A DNA stretch of 64,000 bases from NCBI GenBank assembly GCA_009840545.1, contig VXNM01000010.1, forward strand, positions 1 to 64,000. The letters are read 5' to 3'. Of the stretch, positions 26,668-35,540 are shown piece by piece (within the stretch, counting starts at the first letter, position 1; the number at the start of each line of letters is the position of its first letter). A program made the position numbers and the translations under genes. This DNA is from Gammaproteobacteria bacterium. Lineage in GTDB: Bacteria > Pseudomonadota > Gammaproteobacteria > Pseudomonadales > Azotimanducaceae. The notes below the pieces were generated by a model. That model saw only the letters and a program-made list of their open reading frames with translations. It had not been told where the DNA came from and made no database searches.

Positions 26668-27207
26668 TCAACTTGCACTACTCGAAACGAAACGAAGGGT
26701 TTCGAGGTAGACAGACTCTGTCGCTTTCACCATACGGCGCGTCGTTAGCTCTTCGGCGTTTCGCCAAGCTTCCTCAAACTCTCGTTTGGTTTGCTCCCAG
26801 GAATCGATGGTTTTGGACACCATCTTGGCGAGAATCTCGGAATTCGGCTGATCGATCAGGTATTTTTTGGGAACCAATTCAGCTGCGACTCCCGTTTTGG
26901 TTGATACGACTGCAAGCCTAGACCGAAGGGCTTCTAGAACTACGTAGGAAAACCCTTCTTTGTCGGAGGCAACAACCAGTAAGTCTGATCGGGCCATGAG
27001 TTCACTCACGTCGGACCGTTCGCCCAGCAATTCCACTCTGTCGAGCAGGCCAAGTCTTTGCGCCTGATTCTCGAGGTTCTTGTACTCCGGTCCGTCTCCC
27101 ACCAATCGAAGCGGAATGGATATCCCTGTCCAAGCATCTAGGACAACATCGAAGTTCTTGATCGAAACTAGCCTGCCGACAGAAATGGCACTGAGACTCG
27201 ATTCCAT
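26668..27207 (-). CDS. Group 4 glycosyltransferase, C-terminal half (split gene)
   Basis: About 179 residues forming the nucleotide-sugar-binding Rossmann domain of a GT-B, GT4-family transferase: ISVGRLVSIKNFDVVL at the start, LRLVGDGPEY, ELLGERSDVSELMARSDLLVVAS, and EGFSYVVLEALRSRLAVVST with the conserved ExxxxxxLEA acids. It starts at an ATG that shares one base with the TAA of the N-terminal half (TAATG). Either the two halves are made separately and assemble, or the gene is recently broken. The linker that normally joins the domains (NGxD...RF type) is shortened, which favours damage by a small deletion. Confidence 0.7.
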   Translation of the reverse strand: MESSLSAISVGRLVSIKNFDVVLDAWTGISIPLRLVGDGPEYKNLENQAQRLGLLDRVELLGERSDVSELMARSDLLVVASDKEGFSYVVLEALRSRLAVVSTKTGVAAELVPKKYLIDQPNSEILAKMVSKTIDSWEQTKREFEEAWRNAEELTTRRMVKATESVYLETLRFVSSSAS

Positions 27208-27692
27208 TAGCAACCGTTGAGTACTTTGAACACCCTTGGATGTTCGATTCCTTGTGCAACAATCTCGCTTACAGCGATGACACTGTCAAATTTGCTATAG
27301 AGGCGATCATGCTGCCTCAGATTGTGCACGGTTAAAACGCACGGAGCAGAGAAAAATCTCCTAGACAAGCTGACAACTCTTGCTGCCTTTCTTCCATGAG
27401 CATGAATGATGCTCGGACGGATTCTGCGAATCTCCAATGCAAACTGAAGCAGAAACCAAACGTCGAAACGCCAACTCGTAAATGCCATTTTGTGATAGCG
27501 AACGCTTGAATCAAACATGGAACGAAACGAGTCGTGAGCCAATACATGCACGGTGTGGTTCTTTGCTAACCCGTGCGCGAGGTCTCGAATGTGTCGTTCG
27601 ATTCCGCCCCCTTCGTTGGGTCCGGATACAACCAAGCAAATGTCTAGTGGGGGCTTTGCTGGATCTTGTGCGGTGGAAACAGCTACTTGCAT
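27207..27692 (-). CDS. Group 4 glycosyltransferase, N-terminal half (split gene)
   Basis: A 161-residue acceptor-binding Rossmann domain: LDICLVVSGPNEGGGIERHIRDLAHGL, typical of GT4 N-termini, then SIIHAHGRKAARV, APCVLTVHNLRQHDRLY and FDSVIAVSEIVAQGI, ending VFKVLNGC. In intact relatives the frame runs on past NG into the second domain; here a TAA closes it exactly at the inter-domain linker. It lies 19 bases downstream of the lipase-like gene on the same strand. The sugar and acceptor are unknown; the GGGIERH pattern is common in transferases of cell-surface polysaccharide or glycolipid synthesis. Confidence 0.7.
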   Translation of the reverse strand: MQVAVSTAQDPAKPPLDICLVVSGPNEGGGIERHIRDLAHGLAKNHTVHVLAHDSFRSMFDSSVRYHKMAFTSWRFDVWFLLQFALEIRRIRPSIIHAHGRKAARVVSLSRRFFSAPCVLTVHNLRQHDRLYSKFDSVIAVSEIVAQGIEHPRVFKVLNGC

Positions 27693-27711
27693 ATTGCAGT
27701 CGGCAAGCGGT

Positions 27712-28473
27712 TCATTGGTCTTCGCTAGCGTTTGCTATTCGATCTGCGACGTAGCTCACGGACCAATTGTGCCCCAACCGACGTTCGCGATAGGTCTTTG
27801 GCAAGGTAATGGCGAGGCTTCCGTCGATTGAAACTACTTGTGGGTCGATTTCCAAGTCCTTGTACGCTCCATCGAGTTTGTGTTGTGTACGCCACTGAAA
27901 GAAGCGAATTGTTGGCAAAATGCGTTCGGGCAGAACACTGCCACACTCTTTCAAACGAGGGTTCTCTCCCCCGAGAGGAGCGGCTACTACATGGAAATCG
28001 GTCGGGAGCTTGATCTTCCATTCACCGACCATCGTCGCAACTAGGACACCTCCCAAACTGTGACCGACGATCGTGACTCGTTCAATGTCTTCTTGTTTGC
28101 CCAACATTTCAGTCAGCGATTCGACAAGCTGTTTCGCCGAGGTGTGCGGGCACTTCGAAAAATCCCAGCGAAAGAACATCGCTGTGGTGTCGTCGTTATC
28201 GATTGTTTGCAGCGGATACACCCATTCGTAGCCTCGGCTCATGTAACCGTGTACGCCTACTAGAAACCCTTTTGATGTATCGTCATGGGTTTCAAGCTGA
28301 TGTAGACCGAACGGAAGGCTCATCAGCTTTGCCCCCGACTCCATCACACCTTCATCGGGGTCGAGGTCTACAAGTTTGACAGAAACTTCTGCAACGCAGT
28401 TAAAGGCGTTCACAATTCCAATGCAGACTATTGCATGCACTAGAAAACTCTTCAAATTGCTCACATTGCTCAT
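27712..28473 (-). CDS. Exported alpha/beta hydrolase, lipase-like
   Basis: About 253 residues. The N-terminus (LKSFLVHAIVCIGIVNAF) is a probable signal peptide. The hydrolase core has GFLVGVHGYMSRGYEW (oxyanion region), the nucleophile elbow IVGHSLGGVLVA, and a late His in RRLGHNWSVSYVADRI; the acid is probably in VSIDGSLAI. The pattern resembles PGAP1-like and lipase-class proteins acting on esters. The ATG at 28473 gives the better signal peptide; the ATG at 28500 adds nine residues. It is the first gene of a minus-strand pair with the split glycosyltransferase. Confidence 0.75.
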   Translation of the reverse strand: MSNVSNLKSFLVHAIVCIGIVNAFNCVAEVSVKLVDLDPDEGVMESGAKLMSLPFGLHQLETHDDTSKGFLVGVHGYMSRGYEWVYPLQTIDNDDTTAMFFRWDFSKCPHTSAKQLVESLTEMLGKQEDIERVTIVGHSLGGVLVATMVGEWKIKLPTDFHVVAAPLGGENPRLKECGSVLPERILPTIRFFQWRTQHKLDGAYKDLEIDPQVVSIDGSLAITLPKTYRERRLGHNWSVSYVADRIANASEDQ

Positions 28474-28582
28474 CTCAAATTTAGTTGGACACCTCACCAT
28501 TCAAATGCTAGCACGGCAAGCGTGAGTCCTTTCAGGTAGGTCTGGTGGTTTGACTGGGCTTTTTTGGCAGGCTCTTAATAGC

Positions 28583-29245
28583 TCAAGTCGGAGTCTGATC
28601 CAGTAATTCAAGAAAGGAATCGAAGATCCTGTCTGCCCCTAACGACTCGGGATCACGACCCTGGTTGTATCCATTACGAACGATCGCTACATCGCAACCC
28701 GCAGCTCGTGCACACCCAACATCTGTGATGGAATCGCCCACAAACAAGACACTATTGGGTTCCACACTCAACTCATTGCACGCATACAGTGCTGGCTCGG
28801 CGGCTGGTTTCTGTACTTGGAGCGTGTCGCCTCCCACTAGTACATCGAAGTACTTGTAAAAGTCCAGTGCTCTGAGTAGTTCAAGCGACAAGTGGTAGAA
28901 CTTATTTGTTACGACTCCCATCGGTAGTTCGCGGATTGCCAATTGCTTCAGTAGATCTTCAACATCACCAAACGGCACGCTCATGACTGCAATATTCTTC
29001 CGGTAGTAGTCAAGGAAATGTCCGTGAAGCTCGTCGATTCGATCTCCAAGTGCTTCTTCCTCTCCAAGGTCTTTGAGTGCTTGAGCGATCATGACTCGAG
29101 CTCCATGTCCAACCCAATGCCGGGTGAGCGACAAACTGACCGGTTCTAGATGCACGTGAGACAGTGTGTAGTTCAGGGCTGAGTGGAGATCCGGGGCTGT
29201 ATCCGCTAGTGTTCCGTCCAAATCAAACAGGAACGCCTTATACAC
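28583..29245 (-). CDS. gph: Phosphoglycolate phosphatase (HAD family, Gph-type)
   Basis: A 220-residue HAD hydrolase: motif I LFDLDGTLADTAPDL (nucleophile and acid Asp), motif II GVVTNK, motif III Lys in VQKPAAEPALY, motif IV VGDSITDVGCARAAG. The helical cap between motifs I and II fits Gph, which removes 2-phosphoglycolate arising from DNA repair or oxygenation reactions. Its start overlaps the end of rpe by eight bases, the conserved rpe-gph order. trpE, which often follows, is not here. Confidence 0.88.
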   Translation of the reverse strand: MYKAFLFDLDGTLADTAPDLHSALNYTLSHVHLEPVSLSLTRHWVGHGARVMIAQALKDLGEEEALGDRIDELHGHFLDYYRKNIAVMSVPFGDVEDLLKQLAIRELPMGVVTNKFYHLSLELLRALDFYKYFDVLVGGDTLQVQKPAAEPALYACNELSVEPNSVLFVGDSITDVGCARAAGCDVAIVRNGYNQGRDPESLGADRIFDSFLELLDQTPT

Positions 29246-29906
29246 GAGCTTCTATGGCACTTCGCATCTCACGGATGGCACGCCCGTAGTCGTCTGTTCC
29301 GAATATCGACGAGCCGGCAACGAACATGTCTGCGCCGGCTTTGCTTAGGGATCCGATGTTTTGAACTGAAACGCCTCCATCTACTTCTAGTCGAACGTCG
29401 AAGTCTCGAGACTTGATCATCTCACTTGCTTGAGCGACTTTCGAGACGCTTCGTTCGATGAACTTCTGACCTCCAAATCCCGGATTCACAGACATAATCA
29501 AAACAAGGTCAAACTCTCCCCACAGGGAATCCAAGACACTCAAAGAGGTACCGGGATTTATCACGACACCTGCTTTCGCTCCGCCGCTCCTTATTCGTTT
29601 CAATGCAGCGTCGGGGTGTTCGGTAGCTTCTGGATGCACAGAAATGTATGACGCTCCGCTTTTCGAGAAAGCATCGATCATTGACTCCACGGGCTTGACC
29701 ATTAGGTGCACATCGAACGGAGTATCCTCAAATCGGCTCTTGAGTGAGTCTAAAACTACCGGTCCAAAACTGAGATTCGGCACGTAGTGGTTGTCCATGA
29801 CATCAAAGTGGATCACATCGGCACCTGCATCGAGAACTCTTTGAACTTCGTCGCCGAGCCGAGAGAAATCGGCTGCAAGTAACGAAGGTGCTATGAGGTG
29901 GTTCAT
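29238..29906 (-). CDS. rpe: Ribulose-phosphate 3-epimerase
   Basis: A 222-residue TIM barrel that interconverts ribulose 5-phosphate and xylulose 5-phosphate in the pentose phosphate pathway. Diagnostic stretches: IAPSLLAADFSRLGDEV, VIHFDVMDNHYVPNLSFGP (metal His and catalytic Asp), FDVHLMV, MSVNPGFGGQKFI and LEVDGGVSVQNI (second catalytic Asp). Full length for the family. Upstream of and overlapping gph on the minus strand. Confidence 0.96.
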   Translation of the reverse strand: MNHLIAPSLLAADFSRLGDEVQRVLDAGADVIHFDVMDNHYVPNLSFGPVVLDSLKSRFEDTPFDVHLMVKPVESMIDAFSKSGASYISVHPEATEHPDAALKRIRSGGAKAGVVINPGTSLSVLDSLWGEFDLVLIMSVNPGFGGQKFIERSVSKVAQASEMIKSRDFDVRLEVDGGVSVQNIGSLSKAGADMFVAGSSIFGTDDYGRAIREMRSAIEARV

Positions 29907-30099
29907 AGATACGGGGTACTCAACGGGCAGTTCTTCCGTTAGGTCTTCTCTCGTCTAATGGTGACTCAATGAATTGGCAAATTCTAATTCAGTCTCATTG
30001 TTTGATTCGGTGCCCAATTCGCGACTGCTTCTCTAGCGGCAAATGCCAAAATGAAGATGAGCCAGTCATTTTGGTTCGAGTGATTGAATGGATACTTAG

Positions 30100-30721
30100 A
30101 TGAACCGCTTATGGAGAGTCTTGTATCAACCGCGACAGGTATTCGATGAGATACGTGAAGGGACCCCCATAGTGCTTCCTCTGTGCGCAATTCTCATAGT
30201 CGGGTTTGTGTGCTATGTAATGATCGTACTCACAGACACTGCGTTGCCCTACTACTTTCTCGAAGTTTTGGTAGCGATTTTCTTGTCGTTGTGGAGTTTG
30301 ACTTGGACTCTGATTCTCATGTTGGCTTAGGCCACCTACTATTGGCTAGCAAGCAAGGTCCTCAAAGTCGGCAAATATTGGTCGGACTGGTTCGGATTCA
30401 CATGTTGGACTGGCGTTCCGGCAGTCCTTGGATCACTTGGTGGCATGCTGATTTTCCAGGTCGCTGGAGTCAACACTTATAAATTGCTCGAGCCCGATCC
30501 ATTTTTTTTGGTGGTTTGGATTAATGGTTCCTAATGTCTACTTGATCCCGATTCCGTTAGTTTGGACGTTCTTGATCACTGTCAATGGTCTCAGGAGCTG
30601 GACAAGGAGGAATACTGGGACTTGTGTGCTAGTTGCATTGATCCCTGTGGTTGTGTTGGCTGTGGGACCAACGAACAGCATTGAGATTTTTCCTTTCGCT
30701 TTATTCCGCCAGATTGTCTGA
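30100..30721 (+). pseudogene. Broken Yip1-family membrane protein gene
   Basis: The first frame (MNRLWRVLYQPRQVFDEIRE) is a classic Yip1-domain start with several membrane segments. It meets a TAG at 30328-30330, continues in the same frame (ATYYWLASKVLKVGKYWSDWFGF and VPAVLGSLGGMLIFQV) to a TAA near 30532, and the last segment (LIPIPLVWTFLITVNGLRSW) is in another frame from 30524 on. An eight-T run at about 30504-30511 lies just before the frame change, a plausible slip site for mutation or sequencing error. Taken together the pieces make one normal Yip1 protein of about 200 residues with one nonsense change and one frameshift. Confidence 0.75.
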
Positions 30722-30763
30722 CACAGCGAGACGCGCGAGCAACGAATTGCATCTCAGACTCCG

Positions 30764-31033
30764 CTAGCATGAGAGACTGGACACGTCTACATCGACAAAC
30801 GCCCAAGTACCACCCCGATAATCTCGGTTTGCTTGATGCGACACCATCGTTGCTCTTTCTGGAAAGGGGACTTTGTCCATGAGTAGACCCTCCAAATGGC
30901 AAACAATCGCTTCCTTCACCGACTCGAGCGCTTCTTCGAACGATTGCCCAGCTGAAAAGCAACCTGGCAGGTCAGGTACGGTAACTCCATAGTCGCTTCC
31001 GACATCCTTATGGACTACAACCGAATATTTCAT
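30764..31033 (-). CDS. HicB-like antitoxin, missing its DNA-binding end
   Basis: An 89-residue HicB-type partial RNase-H-fold protein: YSVVVHKDVGSDYGVTVPDLPGCFSAG, then EEALESVKEAIVCHLEGL, and TWAFVDVDVSSLSC. Full HicB antitoxins go on with a ribbon-helix-helix or HTH domain after the VDVDxSxL strand; here a TAG follows at once, and related-looking residues continue only in another frame. No hicA toxin gene is visible on either side. It is probably the remnant of a toxin-antitoxin pair or a solitary HicB-fold protein. Confidence 0.8.
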   Translation of the reverse strand: MKYSVVVHKDVGSDYGVTVPDLPGCFSAGQSFEEALESVKEAIVCHLEGLLMDKVPFPERATMVSHQANRDYRGGTWAFVDVDVSSLSC

Positions 31034-31410
31034 GCTATTGGACCTCCCTGCCCTAGTTTACTGTCTACGTGTGTTAGCACACCACTCAATTTGAACACTG
31101 AGCGGGTCGAGGAAACACTCTTTGAAACATACCGGCTATTGATATTGTGAGCCAAGTGGGGTTGGTCTAGCACTGATCTTTGAGTTTCTGAAAAGAGTAT
31201 TGCAAATTCATATGACACCTAAATGGTGTAATTAGCTATACAGTTGTACACCATTCACCAATAGATTTGTACTTTTCTCACGACTGTTTTGGATTCCAAC
31301 TGAAATCTTGCAAAATACGTTGGGAGTTCGACGAAATAAGCCAGTTGGAGTTGTGCGTGTTCTTCTATGCACGCGATGAATTTCAACGATACCAACGAGG
31401 TTGCTAGACC
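31034..31410. other. Non-coding stretch upstream of the heme lipoprotein
   Basis: About 375 bases between the divergent hicB-like gene and the large lipoprotein gene. No protein or RNA gene recognised. It contains one spaced inverted repeat (31222-31255) and should hold the promoters of both neighbours. Confidence 0.4.
31222..31255. repeat. Nine-bp inverted repeat with 16-base spacer
   Basis: AATGGTGTA at 31222-31230 is the exact reverse complement of TACACCATT at 31247-31255. It lies about 155 bases before the lipoprotein start, a position compatible with an operator or activator site. No regulator can be named. Confidence 0.5.
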
Positions 31411-34400
31411 GTGATCGGTCGTGATTTGCATTTACTGCTTGTGCACGTGTTGGCAAGCTGTACTTTGTGCATTACGCTACTGCTCGTAAGTTGCACCAGT
31501 TTGGCTACGCTTGAACTCCAGCAAGAGGACACCGATGAGAGCGTAGCCCAACTCGGACATATGAACTTTGAAAGTCCTCATTCGAACCCCATCGCCTACA
31601 ACAAGCTCTCTGATCTCGTCTATGTGACAAACACCCCAGCCGATACCGTCGATGTCATCGACTCGGAAACCAAGAGCGTCATAGCACGAATCAACGTAGG
31701 TATAGATCCAGTCGGGATCGCTGTTCGACCAGATGGAGAGGAAGTATGGGTAGCCAACCATGTTTCGGACTCGGTCAGCGTCATTGACACTGATCCAGAG
31801 AGTTCAACTCTGCATCAAGTGTTGCACACCATTCAAATCTTTGACTTGGTGGAAAACTACACACTATTTGACGAACCAGTAGGAATTGTTTTTGCCAACA
31901 ACGACATTGCGTATGTTGCGCTTTCATCATCGAATCGGGTTGCAAAAATCGACGTTTCGACGCGTGGAATCTCTGACTTCTTGAAGGTGACTGCTCAGGA
32001 CCCGCGCGCTTTGGCGGTACGGGACGAACGCTTATACGTCATACCTTTCGAGTCGAACAACCAAACGCAAATATCCGGTTGCTACCCAGAGAATATGGAT
32101 ACCGATCCAAACTGTACTTTTGATGCGATTAAGCACGTTGTGGAGGCCATGGACGGCTCCGATCAAAGTACTTCCGCGGGATACGTAGCCGATATTGTGC
32201 GGGACGATCGTATACCTGACCGCGATCTCTACGTGTTTGATACCAATGCTCCGCCATTTCGCAGCGAACCACTCCAAGTCATCGATACAGTCGGTACGTT
32301 GCTATACGGAATCGCTGTGGACTCACAGCATCGGGTGTATGTCGCACAAACAGAGGCAAGAAACGATGCCAACGGAAAAGCCGGAACGGAGAACCATGGA
32401 CTGGCTGAATTGGAAAATCGAGCCTTTCTAAATCAGATCACGAAGATCGACTGCAGTGGAGACGAATGCACTGAACCAGTTTTTTTTGATCTCGAACCCT
32501 TGCCTCCTGAGGATCCTGAGCCAGGCATGGCTCTTGCAACTCCGTTTGGTATTCAAATCAGCGAGGACGATGAAACGCTTGTAGTCACCGCAGCTGCATC
32601 CAACAGAGTCTTTACGATGGATGCAAGTTCAGGGGAGGTGCTAGGCAGAGTTCAAGTAGGTGCTATTCCACGTGGCCTAGCACTTCTATCAAACACGGAA
32701 GGCGCACCCAGTAGAGCTTGGGTCTTGAATGCCCTGGAGAATTCAGTTTCGCTGATTGATCTTGAAGACGTGGATGACCCCAAGCTGGCTACGACGATTC
32801 AGCTTGACGATCCCACGGATCCTGTCCTAAAACTAGGACGTACCCTATTTAATGACGCCAGTGCTTCCAGCACTGAAACGTTCGCTTGTGCAAGTTGCCA
32901 TCCTGATGGCCACACTGACCAGCTACTGTGGGTATTGGAAACTCCGATCTGCAGTAAGGGATGCGATCAAATCCAACCTCGGCTGGTCCAGGACATTCGA
33001 GGATTGCGCGGTTCCGCCCCCTATCATTGGGACGGCACAGTGGGTGATCCGTTCGGAGGGATCAACACGGCCAGTCACAATGTGCTGCTAGATCCCAACT
33101 GCGATATTGAGAACGAAGAAAGCTGTACATTGCATCTCATCGATGGTTCGCTCGCGACAACGACGTGCGATCCGGAAGACTGCGAAGTCAATGACGAGGG
33201 CAAGTCTGGCAAGTTGACGGCGGACGAACGTGACGCGCTCGCGCGCTACCTGTTGAGCGTTCCCTATCCTCCCTCCGTCGAACGATCCTATACCAACGAA
33301 CTTTCCGCAAAAGCGGTCCAAGGCATTCATGAGTTCCATTACGAGCAACAGTGTGGAAATTGCCATCGACTGCCATTTTGGGTGAACACGAACATCGGTG
33401 GAAGCGGAATGGATATTCCGTCATGGCGAGGAGCTAACGATCGATGGAAGAATGCACCGCAGAATCGATTCTTCTTCGCCGATCGAGTAGCCGGAGATAC
33501 CCAGGGATTTTCAGAGAGAACAGGATTCACAAGCGATCCTGACATGTTTCAGATGATTTTGGAAGGAAGCGTCGGTTTTTCGGGATCATTCGCGCGGCAA
33601 GTCACGCTAAACAGCAATGTGAAATCCAACTTCACAATCCAAACGATGCTCCATGCCCTCGAAATATCAGATGACGAAGAAGCTGTTGTCTTGCAAGGCG
33701 AAGGAATCCTTTTTGACGAGGACGGAGGTGAAGGTACCACCATAGAGTTCGACTATCGCGGCGGAGTTTACTTTGTTGTCGGTGAAACGAGCAAGTCGTA
33801 CACTCGAAGTCAGCTACTAAGTCTCGCCGAACAGGAACGGTTGCTTGCGACCTTTACTGCAAGATTAGGCGAAGGCGTTGATTACGAACATCCGCAACCA
33901 GGAATATGGGATGTCGGCTTGCCGGTCGTGCCGCTGTTCGGCGGAGGTAGACCCGCAGAATTTCCAGAGCTCGTGGAAAACGGACCGATGCGTCTGCGTG
34001 GATCGCACATCTATCCAGATGCGAACATCTTGGTGAATGGAAGAAGAGTCGAAGGATCCGTAAATTGCGAGACTGGCAAACTGCCAAACTGCAAGGACAA
34101 CATAATCTTGGTGCAGCTTGATTCTCTACCAGAGACCATTGGCATGCATCTGTTGCAAGTTCAGAACCCGCATGGTCTATTTAGCAACGACCTGCCATTC
34201 TTTGTGCTTGATGAGGGATTCCAAGCAGAGAGCGGAAATCTCATTTCAAGCGGAGGCACCTTCGATGGTTCAGGAAGTTGGAGTGCGAATCTGAGCGACG
34301 GGATGGCTGAGGTCACTTGGGATGGCGAAGCCAACTTTACTATTCACGATATCGCACCCATGCAGACTTGGCGAGTTGGATTGAGTCACTCGGTGTCTGT

Positions 34401-34728
34401 AGACAAGGAGAAGGAATACAGTCTCTGCTACAAAGCAAAGAGCGAAGACAGCAGGTATCTCACTGTAACGGTGGATACCGGCCCACCGGAAGATGGACTA
34501 GGTGGCTACAAACCTTTGATGGGGACGGCATTTGTGCCAGAAGTCGGAGGTCCCGCAAGAGACACCGGCGCAAGCCTGAATGGGGCATACCTCGAGTTCC
34601 ACCACCGTTTCGTCCCTACTGAAACAGATTCAACTGCCCGAATCGCATTCAATCTCGCACAGAGCGAGCTAGATGTTCAAATCGACGATGTTGGTCTGTA
34701 TGAAGGCAAGGGCTGCGGCACACCGTAG
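31411..34728 (+). CDS. Lipoprotein with YVTN propeller, two c-type heme sites and CBM-like C-terminus
   Basis: A 1105-residue exported protein. The N-terminus has a lipoprotein signal with lipobox LVSC (Cys28). Residues about 45-460 are YVTN-type beta-propeller blades (LVYVTNTPADTVDVIDSETK; EVWVANHVSDSVSVIDTD; AWVLNALENSVSLIDL). A cytochrome-c-peroxidase-like di-heme part follows, with CASCH at 493-497 and CGNCH at 648-652, plus LRGSAPYHWDGT. Next is an IPT/TIG-like sandwich (about 850-925; HLLQVQNPHGLFSNDLP), and a CenC/CBM4-like jelly roll ends the protein (about 935-1100). It resembles electron-transfer or oxidase lipoproteins of marine bacteria; the substrate is unknown. It starts with GTG. 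The phosphoesterase gene begins 17 bases after its stop. Confidence 0.8.
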   Translation: MIGRDLHLLLVHVLASCTLCITLLLVSCTSLATLELQQEDTDESVAQLGHMNFESPHSNPIAYNKLSDLVYVTNTPADTVDVIDSETKSVIARINVGIDPVGIAVRPDGEEVWVANHVSDSVSVIDTDPESSTLHQVLHTIQIFDLVENYTLFDEPVGIVFANNDIAYVALSSSNRVAKIDVSTRGISDFLKVTAQDPRALAVRDERLYVIPFESNNQTQISGCYPENMDTDPNCTFDAIKHVVEAMDGSDQSTSAGYVADIVRDDRIPDRDLYVFDTNAPPFRSEPLQVIDTVGTLLYGIAVDSQHRVYVAQTEARNDANGKAGTENHGLAELENRAFLNQITKIDCSGDECTEPVFFDLEPLPPEDPEPGMALATPFGIQISEDDETLVVTAAASNRVFTMDASSGEVLGRVQVGAIPRGLALLSNTEGAPSRAWVLNALENSVSLIDLEDVDDPKLATTIQLDDPTDPVLKLGRTLFNDASASSTETFACASCHPDGHTDQLLWVLETPICSKGCDQIQPRLVQDIRGLRGSAPYHWDGTVGDPFGGINTASHNVLLDPNCDIENEESCTLHLIDGSLATTTCDPEDCEVNDEGKSGKLTADERDALARYLLSVPYPPSVERSYTNELSAKAVQGIHEFHYEQQCGNCHRLPFWVNTNIGGSGMDIPSWRGANDRWKNAPQNRFFFADRVAGDTQGFSERTGFTSDPDMFQMILEGSVGFSGSFARQVTLNSNVKSNFTIQTMLHALEISDDEEAVVLQGEGILFDEDGGEGTTIEFDYRGGVYFVVGETSKSYTRSQLLSLAEQERLLATFTARLGEGVDYEHPQPGIWDVGLPVVPLFGGGRPAEFPELVENGPMRLRGSHIYPDANILVNGRRVEGSVNCETGKLPNCKDNIILVQLDSLPETIGMHLLQVQNPHGLFSNDLPFFVLDEGFQAESGNLISSGGTFDGSGSWSANLSDGMAEVTWDGEANFTIHDIAPMQTWRVGLSHSVSVDKEKEYSLCYKAKSEDSRYLTVTVDTGPPEDGLGGYKPLMGTAFVPEVGGPARDTGASLNGAYLEFHHRFVPTETDSTARIAFNLAQSELDVQIDDVGLYEGKGCGTP

Positions 34729-34744
34729 TTCTAATCACGAATAG

Positions 34745-35512
34745 GTGACCCACCCTCTCCAGAGCAAAATTCTCGTTATTTCCGATATACACGGAAATCG
34801 AGAAGCACTTCAAGCTGTCCTTGACTCGGAACGGTCGTTTGATGAATTGGTGTTTCTGGGCGACGCGGTGGCTCCAAGTCCGCAACCCGCAGAAACCGTC
34901 CAGCTGCTAAGCGAATTATCGGGAATTCACATATGTGGTAATCACGACCGGGTAATGGTCAATGAATCTATGACCGAAAATTGGCCAAAACCTTGGAAGG
35001 TGCTCGACGAGTGGGTAAGAAGCAGTCTCTCTACGAATGATTTCGAGTATTTGAGAGAGCTTCGGCCTGATGGAAATTACAAGGTGGGAGGTAAGGATCT
35101 CTACTTGTGCCACGGCGAAAGCAAAGGACAAACTCGACATCTCTTGCCTCATAGTCCGATGAGTGAATTCCTTGCTCTAACGCGCGATGAAGACTCCGAC
35201 ATGGTGCTCTTCGGGCACTCACACGTGCAATTTCAAAAACGCATTGGCAATAAGCGATTCTTCAATCCTGGTAGCGTTGGTCAAAATCGCTGCGGCAATC
35301 CCGTGGCGTGTTACGGCGTAATCGAAGATGGTGAGTTCTACCACCGACATGTACCTTACGATACGACACCATTAATTGAAGCTATATATGCCATTGAACC
35401 TCTGAATGAATTTCCGGAGTTTCGCGAATGGTTCGGCGAGACGTTGACTAGCGGGTTCGGAGTGGGGAAATCGGAGCCCTGGACCACTCTTGCTGATCAG
35501 GGCTACATTTAG
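34745..35512 (+). CDS. Metallophosphoesterase (calcineurin-like, YfcE/MJ0936-type)
   Basis: A 255-residue calcineurin-fold protein with motifs in order: LVISDIHGNREAL, VFLGDAVAPSPQP (GD acid), ICGNHDRVM, LYLCHGES and LFGHSHVQF, then NPGSVGQNRCGNP as in the YfcE group. It probably hydrolyses phosphodiesters or phosphomonoesters in the cytoplasm with two metal ions. The start is a GTG at 34745 without a clear ribosome site; closeness to the lipoprotein gene suggests joint transcription. Substrate unknown. Confidence 0.85.
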   Translation: MTHPLQSKILVISDIHGNREALQAVLDSERSFDELVFLGDAVAPSPQPAETVQLLSELSGIHICGNHDRVMVNESMTENWPKPWKVLDEWVRSSLSTNDFEYLRELRPDGNYKVGGKDLYLCHGESKGQTRHLLPHSPMSEFLALTRDEDSDMVLFGHSHVQFQKRIGNKRFFNPGSVGQNRCGNPVACYGVIEDGEFYHRHVPYDTTPLIEAIYAIEPLNEFPEFREWFGETLTSGFGVGKSEPWTTLADQGYI

Positions 35513-35540
35513 GGGTTACTGTCGACCAAGGAAAGATCGG

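Noticed and set aside
26668-27692. Programmed ribosomal frameshift in the glycosyltransferase
   Set aside because: No slippery heptamer is seen at the junction; a TAATG reinitiation or a plain indel explains it better.
30764-31410. A complete HicAB toxin-antitoxin system
   Set aside because: No HicA-like frame occurs on either strand near the HicB fragment, and its DNA-binding domain is missing.
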